Assembly (NCBI GenBank): GCA_000827265.1
Contig: KN834755.1
Span: 405,005-452,884, forward strand
Origin: Collybiopsis luxurians FD-317 M1
Taxonomy: Eukaryota; Basidiomycota; Agaricomycetes; Agaricales; Omphalotaceae
Direction: 5' to 3'
Length of the DNA stretch: 47,880 nt
The stretch's first letter is position 1. Each line of letters begins with the position of its first letter. Below the pieces are notes generated by a model. That model was not told where the DNA came from. It did not search any database and was given only the letters and a program-made list of their open reading frames with translations. Made by a program: the position numbers and the translations under genes. Below are positions 1 through 11,143 of this stretch, piece after piece.

Positions 1-489
1 TCAGGGATTTACTCTAAGCCGAAGCCTTCCCCGCAATGACCTACGTATAAAGGGAACCGAACAAGAATGTTCTGCCTCCCAACTTGACCAGTTTCTGCTT
101 GATATTCTTGAGGCAGAGAATTCGATGTAAAAGCAGTAAGGCCTCCTTGATTATGATCAGCTTCACCTCGAGTCGCCTGGTACTTTATATCGCTGCGCGA
201 CCATTGGTGTGAATGTGAAGAGTCGGCTAGGAGTTAGATAATTCATTACCGTTGTTTCGGTTACCTTTCCAGTCCAATGAGCAGCGCGCGATCAAGAACC
301 TTCCATCTCCAAATGCTCAAGCCGCGAAGGTGCTCCGACGATAACCCCTTCACCTTCCCTAGTACGGGCCTTGCTTTCCTGGCTGGTTTCGTGTGTTAAA
401 ACTTGCTCCCGACAGCTCCCACCCAGTAGAACGTCAAATTTAGGTGACCTGGAAAGGAATCAAGAGTATATCTCCAGACCCATATTTGC
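1..489. other. No gene recognised
   Basis: I see no coding exon that I can support here. It lies upstream of the broken cation-transporter gene, and its 5' part could extend into this stretch. Confidence 0.3.
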
Positions 490-2269
490 TACGGAGTGGA
501 TTCGAAAGGGATGAGGAACTTTCGGCGTGGCAGGCGGAAGGGTCGGGCTTTGGCCAAGTAACATGATGAGCACAACGAGGTACGTTCTTCGTATCTTGAT
601 ATTTTGATTTTGTTCGCTTATTTTAAACCCATAACTAATCACCTCGTTACTCAAACCGATGCAAGAACACACTGAGGATGCTCGGACAGCAATCGTCTAC
701 CTGTCTGTCCGTTTGGTTCATAGTAACAAGATCAGTCTTTTGACTTTTCATTATCTATCAGGTCAAGATTGCCGTTTACGCCAGTATGGCTGCATTTGTG
801 CCCATTCTTTCCTATTCCCGATGATCGCCGCATTTACCTGCGCATCTGTAGTCTATGCTGCAATCTCATCTGGCTCTCTATCATTACTGGATGATTATCA
901 TTGTCAGCCTCCAAGAGCGTTTGCTCACACTTCTTCAACCTCTAGCTACCGGTATCGACTCTATATTTGATATTAGGATTTATGGGGTCCTTTGGTATCT
1001 TCACTGCAAGTCCAGGCGATTGAACGTCAACAAATGGCCTGTCGGTGGTGCGCGACTAGAGAATATTGGAATATGGTACAGACTCTTTTCCTGTTCTTGT
1101 TGTACATCGGCTCACCCGGCCGTATAGGTTTTCTGTGAGTTTAGCGACCCTCTCTGTCCGCTGTTGTAGTTAAATTATCCCAATCAGCATGGGCGCAGTC
1201 AGCTTGGTTGTCATGGTTGAATGTGTGCGAAATCTTATTCCAGCAACACTACGAACGATTTTCTCCTACCGTCTATCATCGCTGTCGCTGCTGCATTAAG
1301 GGTCGAGGGGAATAAATGTCTCTCAGCTCGACCTGGAACGGTTCTCTTCCCCCCTCTCTCTCAGGCGTCAAGATATTGCTCTTTTTTTATTGCATCTTCC
1401 TTCGGAAAAGTAACAGCCAAGTCCGCGTTCCGTAGGAGGACCATTGGAACGGTATTTTCCTCAACGGTTTCGGTGTTTTGATGTCGGCTAGAGGAAGTAA
1501 GCTTCGATGGTGTAAGTTTTCCCTTTCTCGAAGCAATCATCGTCGTAAACTCACACACTACCTCGGGACGTATAGGGCTGATCCAACTGGCGCCCTTATC
1601 GTAGGTGCCCAACAGAAACTTGCTACCTCTACCTGCCTTCCTCGAACTCAAAAAACCTTTCTACACTCATCCAGATTGGTGTCGGTATCCTACTCACGTG
1701 GGGCCGTACCATTTACCGCGAATTCGAGCTGCTGGCTGGAAAATCTGCGCCGAACGAGCTCCTTACGTACAATGCGATGACGTTTAGCGATGAAATAGAG
1801 AAGGTGGATACTGTGAGGGCGTATCATGTACGTAGTTCCTCTGCAGTTGGCCATCCACTGGTGCTGATATCTTTTTCGTTCGTTCTTTCTCATTGCAGAG
1901 TGGTTCTGTAAATCTTTTTCCTCGTTTTCTCATTGTACTGGAAACTTTGTCTCACGATTCTCGATCACCCCCTCTTCGGTTTAAAAGCAATATTTTGTGG
2001 AAGTCGACATTGTCATGAAGGATGATACCCCTTTATGGAAAGCGTACGATGCGAGTCAGCTGTTGCAGGATCTTATGGAGGCGTTGCCGAATGTCGAAAG
2101 GGCGTTTGTACATGTCGACCATGAGGCCACACATATGCCTGTGAGTGCTTCTCCCTTCATTCTTTTCCTCGCTATTCTCCTTGTTCGGGACGGGGCGACG
2201 GTCTTTGATCTTCAGCTAAATTCAGGCACCTTTTGTTTTTTGTAGGAACACAGAAAAGCCGCGCGATGA
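490..2269 (+). pseudogene. Broken cation diffusion facilitator (CDF) metal transporter
   Basis: Pieces of a fungal CDF cation-efflux transporter appear in the right order: a basic N-terminal stretch ending RRKGRALAK; QEHTEDART; the first helix with YAAISSGSLSLL; ATGIDSIFD; VNKWPVGGARLENIG; MGAVSLVVMVECV; PSIIAVAAAL; ILLTWGRTIYREFELLAGKS; and a C-terminal domain with VEVDIVMKDDTPLWKAYDAS and RAFVHVDHEATH, ending EHRKAAR at 2269. The family moves divalent metals across membranes in exchange for protons. The 3' exons splice cleanly. The 5' half is broken: an in-frame TAA at 559-561 where the family has Tyr, an in-frame TAG at 1433-1435 where it has Trp, lost reading frame after LENIG, between about 1189 and 1260, and exon edges near 640 and 890 that lack their GT or AG. 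I infer a pseudogene; family comparison is from memory. Confidence 0.78.
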
Positions 2270-3598
2270 TAGATTTTTTTTTCTGTCTGTGCTGTCGGGG
2301 ATATGGGGACTGCGTGGGCATTTTTGTTATGTTATGTTTTTTTTCTTTTGGCTTTGCCATTACATATAGAGATATGTACGCTCAGAATTTATGACATTCA
2401 CAACGGTACTTACCTTAAAAGTTTAGACTAGTAAAAAAAATTTTTTGGCAGATTCATGTTTGTGTTGAAGAGGTGCTCCGCCCTGATTTTCAAGTTTGCC
2501 GTTCGAAATACTTACATTGTTCCGACAATGTTCCGGTTTGCGTTTGTTGAGATTTTCGTAGAAATTCTGATTCGGTAATCGAAACTACATGCAGAGTACT
2601 AGAGCAATCGCCCCAGGGTCAGATCTTGTATGGGTTCTCGTCTCATGAGCGTCACTCCCTTCCTTAGGGTCACGGAGAATATTCGTTACGTACCTTAGCG
2701 CCGCCGGAGCGGCAATCCCCGACTCATCACAGTTTTGGTTGCACCTTTGGTCTTCAGAATCCATCCAGATCCATACAATGTATAACTACTTAATAGTCCA
2801 GATATTTTGTATTGCTGTATCTTATACCTTAGTGGTCCAGCCCTTGTTCCATAGAGCTTTGTTTTTTTGCTCATGGACTGCCACCAGTGGCTTAGGCATG
2901 ATATATGAGAATGCCAGTAAAAGTATATCAGATGGCTCATTACGTGAAGAGGCCACTGACAAAATTTTGTCAATGAAATTCAGGTTAAGCGCTGAAGTGT
3001 CAACTGTATTAGTTAAGAAAGGAGGTTTATCACGCGACCTCGATTCGAATCTCATCAATGTAATGTGAGAAACTCCTGCCTATTGGGGCCAGATTTGGGG
3101 AGATCGTGGCCGATCGCTGCATACAAAGCCCTCCCTTCCCTTCGGTCAGAGTCGGGGATTCTTCGCACAAACTTATTACCACCATCATGTCATCTCCAGT
3201 GGACCGTCCACGACTCCGCACTTGACATCATATACTAAATATTTGCGAATTGTGCTGTACTACTATCAGCCCCTTGTGCAAACACTCCAATCAGGTTGAA
3301 GGGTATAGGCTTTCGACTGCTCACGTCGGGAAGGGGAAACATTACTATCACCGTCAATGACCGCTCGGCTTGCGCCAGCGTGCCGACTTGTGCTAATTTT
3401 CGGATCGGCAAAAAGTATGGAACTCATGAGCTCTGATATGATCTGAATGCCTGAGGCCTAATTAGCGAAAATTGCTTGTCCTGTAAACGGTTTTGCGGTA
3501 TAAGATGACCACTATTTATACATAGTACAAGTGCGCACTGTGCAACAGCAGAAACAAGCTGATAATAAGGCAGTCAAGTAAACACAAGGGTAGACACT
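2270..3598. other. Intergenic, no gene recognised
   Basis: Only short overlapping frames without recognisable domains are seen, on both strands. A short sequence at 3460-3540 recurs in diverged form near 5145-5240. Confidence 0.4.
3456..3540 (+). repeat. Diverged repeat, copy A
   Basis: Shares blocks with 5143-5240: attag(c/t)ga(a/g)aatt, then gtataagatg(a/t)ccac, then tatttatacatagta and gtacaagt. The two copies lie on either side of the small secreted-protein gene, in the same orientation. They may be remnants of one mobile-element family such as solo LTR fragments; the family is not identified. Confidence 0.45.
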
Positions 3599-4289
3599 TT
3601 ACTGAGCAGAATTCAGCTCATAAGTTAAATCATCCAAACTGACTGCATAAAGATCAGGCGGAAGCCCAGTATCGACAATTTGGAAAGTCAATTCATCGAG
3701 TCCTGTGAATCCTGATTTACCGAGACCAGCAACTTCTTGCATGGCACTTCCATCTCCTCTAAATGTGTAGGAGAAAGTTTGTTGGGCAACCTGTTCTTCA
3801 CCAGAGAATCCTGTTACGAGGATATCACAATTCGTCCCTACAGGAGCAACGCTGTTGGCATCATTTATAGCGCAGGCAAAGTAGAACCCGCTCAAGTCCA
3901 TAAGTTGGCTGTCGGTGGTCGTGATAATAGAAATTGTTTCGAAATCTGGTAAAAGTTGAGTGAAAATCACAGTTTGTGGAGGTGAGTGAGGCAGAGCGGG
4001 CGGGGCCAAAGTATCCGCGGATGAAACAACAATAAAGCTCTGGTCGTAGTCAAGACCTTTGTAAGGACTCGGAACTGAGCCTCCCGTAAGGGCATTAATC
4101 GGAATATCATCGTACTGGGCATATTTAATGAGCCTTCGAGGATCTGAGCATTAATTAGAAGTACAAGGTTTAGCTTACATTTGCATCAATGTCCCCATTG
4201 ACACGGGCAGTAGATGCGTTGACCAAAGTCGTCGCAGATAGGGACAAGAGGGCGAACGCTGAGATCCACTTGGAGAAATTAACGATCAT
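3599..4289 (-). CDS. Small secreted protein, function unknown
   Basis: Two exons, 4289-4179 and 4114-3599, joined across a 64-nt intron (GTAAGC...CCCAG), give about 208 residues. The protein opens with a signal peptide (MIVNFSKWISAFALLSLS, cleavage probably near VNA-ST). The mature part begins near YDDIPINALTGG and PYKGLDYDQSFIV and ends with a LDELTFQIV...VSLDDLTYEL block. This pattern of a short YDD/PY-GL start and a LDD-x-TY end is one I associate with secreted beta-sandwich proteins of Agaricomycetes, but I cannot name the family. No catalytic motif is visible. The start is the only ATG that gives a signal peptide in frame with the body. Confidence 0.72.
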
Positions 4290-6246
4290 AACTTTTTAAA
4301 GACGGCGAATGGTTTGCTAGAGCTACAAAGGATAGCAGCTGCCGATGATCTATCATACTTATATTTTGTATGAAAAGCGTACCAAGACGTTAATCAGTAA
4401 ATATCAGCTATGGTATTATTGCTGTTGACGTTGATGTTCTCCCAGTAAGTATCTGGACCCGAAAAACAAGACTTGATTATTCGGAAAGCATTAGAAGCGG
4501 TGATGAAAGAACCAGCTAAAGATCTAAATCAGAAAATTAGCGAGCTTCTGGTAGTGGGAACATATCGCAACATTAACAAGTTGACATAAGGACTAGCTGA
4601 CTTCATTATAATAATGGCATCAGCCGTTTGGTAGCAATAGAAGCTGCAGTTGCATCGTATTCTCCAGCAATATGCATCGTAAACCCAAAAGTATGCGTCA
4701 TTCAATCAGAACCACAGGACAGGAGTTACAGTGTGCGTGCCAATCACGTAATTACTAGGGAACCGAATAGCGCGTGTCACTATCTCCCATTTCCGGTGGA
4801 ATAGTCGTCGGGTCAGTGGACACTTGCCTGAAAGTACCGGCATCCGATGGGATTGAATAATTCCCGAACATTATTGATTGGTTACTGATCACCTTTCAGT
4901 TCAAGCTTCCCCTCTCCATTCCCGAGTCATCTCCCTAAATTTGTTGAGTGCTATCATGAAAATATCAACATTGACATGAAGTCAATATCAGATAGACTTA
5001 CTACAAATCTATACAACTTGATTTCTCGGGCATTAAGCTAAGTCTGCTCGGCTTTGCTCGGTATTAAATTTGGCCTAAGAGCGGCCATTCCCTACAGGTC
5101 AAACTCTGAGTGGTAATCGGGCAGGTCACGGTCTGATGCTTTATTAGTGAGAATTCCTTGTACTGTACTCACATATTTGCAACATGCATTTGTAGTATAA
5201 GATGTCCACCTTATTTATACATAGTATAGTACAAGTAGTAATGTGACAGCTGAGGCCTGAAGCCTGGCTCAGATAGCCCTGGCCAGGGCTTATAAAATTT
5301 CTCAGCTGGGTCCGGCTAAGGCTCAGGCCCCGGTTCAATATATATCAAAAATTGTAGAATTACTCATATATGACATGGCATTTTTTATGCCCAGCTTATT
5401 CTCTGCATATTTCAAGTAGTGAGAGAGCTTGGTAGGAGTGTTGCTATAACTGTACCTCAGGAAGTGCCCTGATCCTATATGCTCCTGCTCAGACCAGGGC
5501 AGTTAGACACCATGCAGACATTTCTGATCACTTTGCCTATGTCCTGGAGATTGGATAGAGAGGATTAGGAGGACTTGTTGCCGGGTTATGCAATGGACTC
5601 ACCTGGACCGGACAGAGACTGAGAAGGCATTAAAGGAGAGTAAATATGCCCTGTTCAATTGAGTTCTTATCGGAAAATGCAGCTTCTGTTGGAGTAGTGG
5701 AGAGGAAGATACAGGTAGAGGAAGTTTAGAGATTATCGGATCACCCATGATCGTATGTGTAGGACAAAATCTAATGTTATGCCGGGTTCACGTGATGGAA
5801 ATTAGTAAGCTTCTGGAAAGTTACGAGTGCATGGAATTGAATGGAATGCCGAGTTTCTGCTCTGACGATTCTGTGCCTGATCCAAGACAGGCAATTTTGA
5901 ATCGATCTAATTTTTGCAATTTATACAATTTTAGTTAGTTTTCATTACTTACATTGATGATCCATGATCCAGGATCCGCGAGGTATGTAATTTGTTCCAA
6001 TTACTGAAAAGGGCACCAGTCCCGCCACGCATTAGCGTTGGCCCACTTTGCGTCAAGTATCTAGTGAATAACATCAAGGATGCTGGTCAGGTAATCTCAA
6101 TCAATTCTCATCAGGGACTGAGCATTGCCATTCGCTCAGAGACTTTGAACTGCTACATATTGGCACGAGTACATCTACTACATATTTATACGGAAAAATT
6201 AGGTGCACGTGAACATCAAGACAAAGAGTAAAGCCTCAAGCCTATA
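4290..6246. other. Intergenic, no gene recognised
   Basis: About 2 kb between a secreted-protein gene and the 3' end of the DUF6534 gene. Frames are short and unremarkable. It contains copy B of the diverged repeat and a GC-richer patch at 5245-5340 with repeated gcctgg/ggctcag words. Confidence 0.35.
5143..5240 (+). repeat. Diverged repeat, copy B
   Basis: Partner of the repeat at 3456-3540, same orientation, with small insertions (for example an extra tatag before gtacaagt). No target duplication or full-length element could be recognised around it. Confidence 0.45.
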
Positions 6247-8191
6247 CTAAATAATAACACCACTCACCCCTTTCAAGTCGTCCTCCCTAGTGCTCTCCAT
6301 ATCGTCTTGCGAGTACGTAGGATGCGGAGAATGGTCAGAGGATTTGGTATTTATATCTCGCATCTCATGATGCTCAACATTAACGAAAACGTCGGGATGA
6401 GCCGTGGTAGTAGTAGTGACATATACACCAGTCTAAACCGATGCAAGTACACGTCAAGTTAATCCAGAGAATCAAAAGAGCGTGAATAAGGGTAACGTAC
6501 CTGCTTTCTCCGAGCAGAAGTAGAGACACCGGCGGATAAGGAGCGTGAACCCGTGTCTTGACCAGAGCTGTCGAAAGCCCATCCTGAACGAGAGTTAAGA
6601 CTGCTCATCAGGGTGACAGAGTAGAGTTTCGCGAGCGGGAGGTTGAATATCAGATGTCTACACGAATAGAAGGTCTACAGCTAATCGGTGGCTGAAGAGG
6701 TGGCACTTACGTTCCATCTGTCTGATGAAGGGAAAATACGAATAAGGAAAGGATATAGGTGGTGTGGGCAGTCGGAGACTTACATCGACCAGGTATGTGA
6801 TAGCATCAACGATGGCGCAAACGGTGGTTATGAGACCAGTTTGGACTGTTACTGTGAGACAATGCGAATCAATACTTCGCGAAAGCGACAAAGCAACAGA
6901 CAGCTTACAGCGAATGATTTTATCTACAAGCTGGTCGGAAGCAGGAAAACCGGTCTTGTTTCGTCTCTGGAAAAGGCAGGACAATTAATGACAGCTTCAT
7001 TAGCAAAAAGGTTTGATAGCACACCCTAGAAACGAGGGTAACGATTAATTGAGAACGCAAACTCAGTCACGAAAAACACTCACAGATGAATAACAAGAAC
7101 GAGTGTAATCATCATATCAGCCACAGCTTGTCCAAATAGCCATAACAGCACCCAAGCCTGCGTGTACGACATCAACTACACGTTACACATCTCAGTTAAA
7201 CAAGCGAATAAAGTCCAACCTTGAATTTCACAAAATCCGTAAAGCGAGGGTAGCTGCTGATCTCAACGGCAGATGCTAATGATCCAACTGGGGGAAGTGT
7301 TAGCAATCATTCCGCGTTCTGAAGGAGAAACCGAACTCACTGAACCCACACATGCTGAGAGCAATGACAGGTAGCGCCGCCAGGGGGCTCCTGACGAGGA
7401 TCTTTACTCTCCAGGCGAAGAAAAGTTGTACCATAGTCGCGATAATTCCCTAACAAGGAAGTGTCAAAAATGGTTGGCCGAGGGTGTCAAACATAGCCTT
7501 ACGGTCATAGCAGGATCTGAGAAAGACGTTGAGCATTGATCCAAGGAAGACTATAATGAGAAACTCACCGGATGCAAACACTATAGCGTTCACGATGGAG
7601 AATGAGTTGACAGTACAAGACCTCCTGAGCCATTTAGGACGCACCCCAATTTGCCTTCGCAAGGTACTGGACGTCACCTACAAGTTTAGATCGTTAGAGA
7701 AGCGTACATGGGTACAGTGGAAGGTAAAGACGCACCGAAATGTTTGATGAGCGAAGTATACATATACTCCGCCATCAAGACGCTGTTGACGAGGTTGCAT
7801 AGGTAAAGGAATGCTACCTGTTAAAATGTGTCAAGAAAGAAAGGCTAAGAAGAGCTAAAACGACACGCACAAACAGCTTCATCCAAAGCTTGTCCCTGAA
7901 GGAAGACCGACCATCAACCAGCGGGAACTTGTGCGTGTACGTGATTTCGACCTACTTTTTGAATGTAGTCATATAATGATGAATTTGTCCCGTTAATGTT
8001 CTACGAATATCCTCGTAAAACCAAAGATGTATTGAAATAAATTAGACGATTTACCCAAGTAACGTCAAGTTGAATATCAGGCCAATGAACAGAGGGCCAT
8101 GTCTGAATGAGACGAACAGAAAATCAGTCCGAGCTTCGAGAGAGTTGAGAGAGAAGAAGACGTACGCAACCTCAGCAGCTGATTTCGCCAT
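6247..8191 (-). CDS. DUF6534 seven-transmembrane protein
   Basis: About a dozen short exons splice into one uninterrupted frame of roughly 340 residues, from ATG at 8191 to TAG at 6247-6249. Landmarks in order: GPLFIGLIFNLTLLG (helix 1), TFKKDKLWMKLFVAFLYLCN (helix 2), AKANWVFASDPAMTGIIA, MVQLFFAWRVKILV, a helix ending DMMITLVLVIHL, TGFPASDQLVDKIIRLTVQ, TGLITTVCAIVDAITYLVD and HLIFNLPLAKLYSVTLMSSL. These are hallmarks of the Agaricomycete DUF6534 family of multi-pass membrane proteins, whose function is unknown. The C-terminal tail is hydrophilic, rich in T, H and D, and presumably cytoplasmic. A 14-nt micro-exon at 7503-7516 supplies DPAMT. No lesion was found once the introns were placed. 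Membrane topology is inferred from hydrophobicity. Confidence 0.82.
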
Positions 8192-8637
8192 TAGGAAAAA
8201 AATCCAGGATGTAGGGAACTCGACGTCTACTTTGACCCCTTATAACTATATAGACCCGAGGCAGCGATCGTGAGTTGCTTCCATGATCAACAAGCCGGAA
8301 GGACGGACGAGAAGGTGGAGCAAATTTAATATCGCAATCCGCCTTCGGTTCCTCTCCTACTCATCGCCCAAATCGTGTCAATTATTTCTATAACGACCAT
8401 CTCAAAGGTATTGCTTCGTACAAAGCCAGGCACGACTCAGGCATAACGAAACAAGAGAATATGATTCAAACGAGAATAACTTTGGTCGGAGGCAACGAAA
8501 AGGGGACGAAGGGAGCTGTATAAGGGGCAACGCGATTTATTTGGCAGATTCCTCCTCTTCATGGTTAAAACATAAAGCAATTGTGCAAAGTGTGAGCAGA
8601 ACAGTCGTACGTGGGAGCAGTAACTGTCCAAACATAC
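8192..8637. other. Intergenic spacer
   Basis: 446 bp between the start of the DUF6534 gene and the stop of the phytase gene. It must hold the promoter of the former and the 3' end of the latter. No further gene is seen. Confidence 0.4.
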
Positions 8638-10280
8638 TCAGTCGAAACACTTCTGCCAATCCCCGGCACCCCCGCTGATCGCATATGACTGACTCTCCAC
8701 AAATTTACTCAACTCGCAAAGTCCCTCCGCGGTTACCCCAGAGCAAAACTCTAGGGGCTGCACGGCATTATTGACCAGAATCCGAACATACGTTTCATTC
8801 CCACTGCCGAAGGAAACTTGGCAGTGTAGTCTCTCAACAATCATTCGCCCTGAAAATGGGACGAGCTGACTCGCTATCCACGTTCTCTTTGGGTCCGGGC
8901 TGCTAGGATCCAGCGCTTTAGCCTGTCTGAACAAGCCCATGGCGGAGAAAATGGCAGCGAGCTGGTTGTCATGTGAAAAGTCGGCATAGATCGTTCGGTT
9001 CAGGGGGAAGGTAAGTGGAGACGCATCCAGGGTTGAATTGGTTTGAGTAGAGTCGTTGACAGGAGTTGACGTGAGTCTCGCAATGAGCTCGTTGATGTAG
9101 CCTACGCCTTCGACGGGTCCTAACGGCTGGCCATACCTGCGGGCAAGATTTAATCGTGCGTTCGTTTCCTTCTGCAGGATCACTCACCCAGTTCCATAGT
9201 ACTTGTCTAAATCCATCTCATACTCGAACGACTTCCATTCATTTTCAGTGAACAGGCCACACCAATCGCTGACTGCCTCTGTTGCTACACTTTCAAAAGC
9301 GCACAGGGTCATCAGATTGTAGACGTCGTTTGCAGTAAGATTCGCGCCAGGAGCTGCGTTGTTTAGCCGTTCAACGATAGGCTTGGTATATATCGCTATC
9401 CAAGTGTCGGTTTGATTGTCAGAGGTACCGATAGTATTACAAGAGTTGTGAAGCGTATCATTTGCCTATGCGACGTTCAGTACTGAGTAAAGATAATTCA
9501 GAACTCGAACATGAGAACTAACATTTTCATCAAGGATGACGGAAAGAACAGGGTTGAAGCGGAGGCTGCTCGCAGCCGAAAAGCCTGTAATTGAGCGGGA
9601 TGTAAGAACCACTCCACACGTCCAGGGTAGGGCACTCACCATAAGTCCAGTTTGTCGCAGACTTGACTACTCGATCGGAACTTGAAGCTCGAACAAAAGG
9701 TATATTATCTTCGCTAACAAGACTTTCGTACCGATGATACATTTCTGCACCGGAAGTCACTGATCTACACGAAATTAAGAAACGAAGTTCTTGAAAATGC
9801 TAGCTCAAAAACCCACTGGGCTGCGCCAAAGAGCACTAGGTCGTTCGTTCCAAGATCATAGACAAAGCTGCGTATGAAATCAAGGTTGGAGTCCCGGTAA
9901 GTGGTAACGCCCTGTAATTTGCTGACAGCAGCAGCAATGATAGCACCTGGGCCGGCTGTTGGATAACGGGCACCGTGACGTTGAAGCTAAAGGAAAAATG
10001 ATAAATAAGAACTTCCTATCTAGACAGTTCACATACTATGTTGACCTAAGTAGATAGTATTTAGTCCAAAAGTTGTGCCATGAAAAGAGTTACTCGCCTG
10101 AGTGACTTCACAACGTTCGGGCGGAGAAACGTAGTCATTCAAAGGGTAATACGGTGCATATGCGCCCCAATTTTGTTGCAAAACGTAAGGTCGCGGCCCT
10201 CCTTGAAGCGCAAGGTGAAGTCCGAAGCTTTTTAGTGCTAGTAAACCGCAAAGAGCAACCGAGATGAGGTGGGAATACAT
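8638..10280 (-). CDS. Secreted phytase / histidine acid phosphatase
   Basis: Complete multi-exon gene of about 441 residues for an extracellular acid phosphatase that strips phosphate from phytate. The first exon gives a signal peptide (MYSHLISVALCGLLALKSFG). The catalytic signature RHGARYPT is at about residues 67-74 and the second active-site motif, FSHDNQ (HD), is in the last exon. Further hallmarks are NQTDTWIAIY, DWCGLFTENEW, TFPLNRTIYADFSHDN, FSGRMIVERL and VQPLEFC. Cysteines and many NxT/S sites fit a secreted glycoprotein. Splicing is unusual: exon 1 (10280-10098) ends at a GC donor, followed by a 9-nt exon at 10037-10045 coding V-N-I. A cleanly spliced set of exons runs to the stop at 8638-8640. 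Chosen start: the only ATG giving a signal peptide. No lesion seen. Confidence 0.93.
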
Positions 10281-11143
10281 GACGGGTCGCCGCAAGGGCA
10301 AAAGTTCCGTTGAAGGTTAACAACAAACTGTCAAGAGAAGACAGAAAGTGTGAGCCAAGCAAGAAATCGAGCCAATGGACGTTCAAATTTCATTGAGTCG
10401 GATCAGGTTCGACGGTCAACGTGTGGGAGTCAGTGGGACATGTACAATGGTCATCTGACGTGACGGTCGCGATGACGCGACGCCGTGGATTACGACGCGA
10501 ACACGTCAGGAGACAAATAAGTATGAACATAGCAGCAGAATTAGTATAAATTTCATCTGGGTTTGAGGCGGTATCAATAATGTCGAGTTTATAGAAGGAT
10601 ACAGACAAACCAGGGATATTTTGCTGCTCGCATTGACACAGAAAAGAAAGCTTAGTATACCTTGACCATGTCTCTTCAACACGATGTACTGTGGACCCTG
10701 ATACTTATATCATACAAGTATTATATACCTTACAGTAATCCAAGCTACTCAGACCACAGTTGTCCATCTAATCGCATAACCGTGAAGCAGAATTTACCCT
10801 TCCAAAGAAAGGGGTTGAACGACTAGAAATACAGGCATAGGAGGGTGAGGTGATAATACAAGTTGGTGGTGTATTCAACATTTCTATCAAGAAATAATAG
10901 GATTAAGTCAAGAAGCTGCTTCTGTAGCATGGTAGGTGGTATGAGTTGTTCCAAAATCACAAACAGGACGCACGCGACGAGAATGAAAAGAAAAGAAAAC
11001 GTCGTAAACGGAATTTGCATTCGCAGTTCCGAGGTATCATGAAGGTCGTGAACAACCAAGGGCCCAAAAGGATAGCATATCGAAGAAGAAAAAGAACAGA
11101 AAAAAACAACAACCATCGTGCATAGAAAAGAAGAAACAATGAT
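10281..11143. other. Intergenic, no gene recognised
   Basis: 860 bp between the phytase start and the stop of the HMG-box gene. It should carry the phytase promoter. The short frames here have no recognisable content. Confidence 0.4.

Noticed and set aside
7590..7660. Apparent frameshift or 20-nt intron in the DUF6534 gene after AKANW
   Set aside because: A normal 64-nt intron from the GTGCGT donor to ...GAACGCTATAG, followed by the 14-nt micro-exon, restores the family motif without any lesion.
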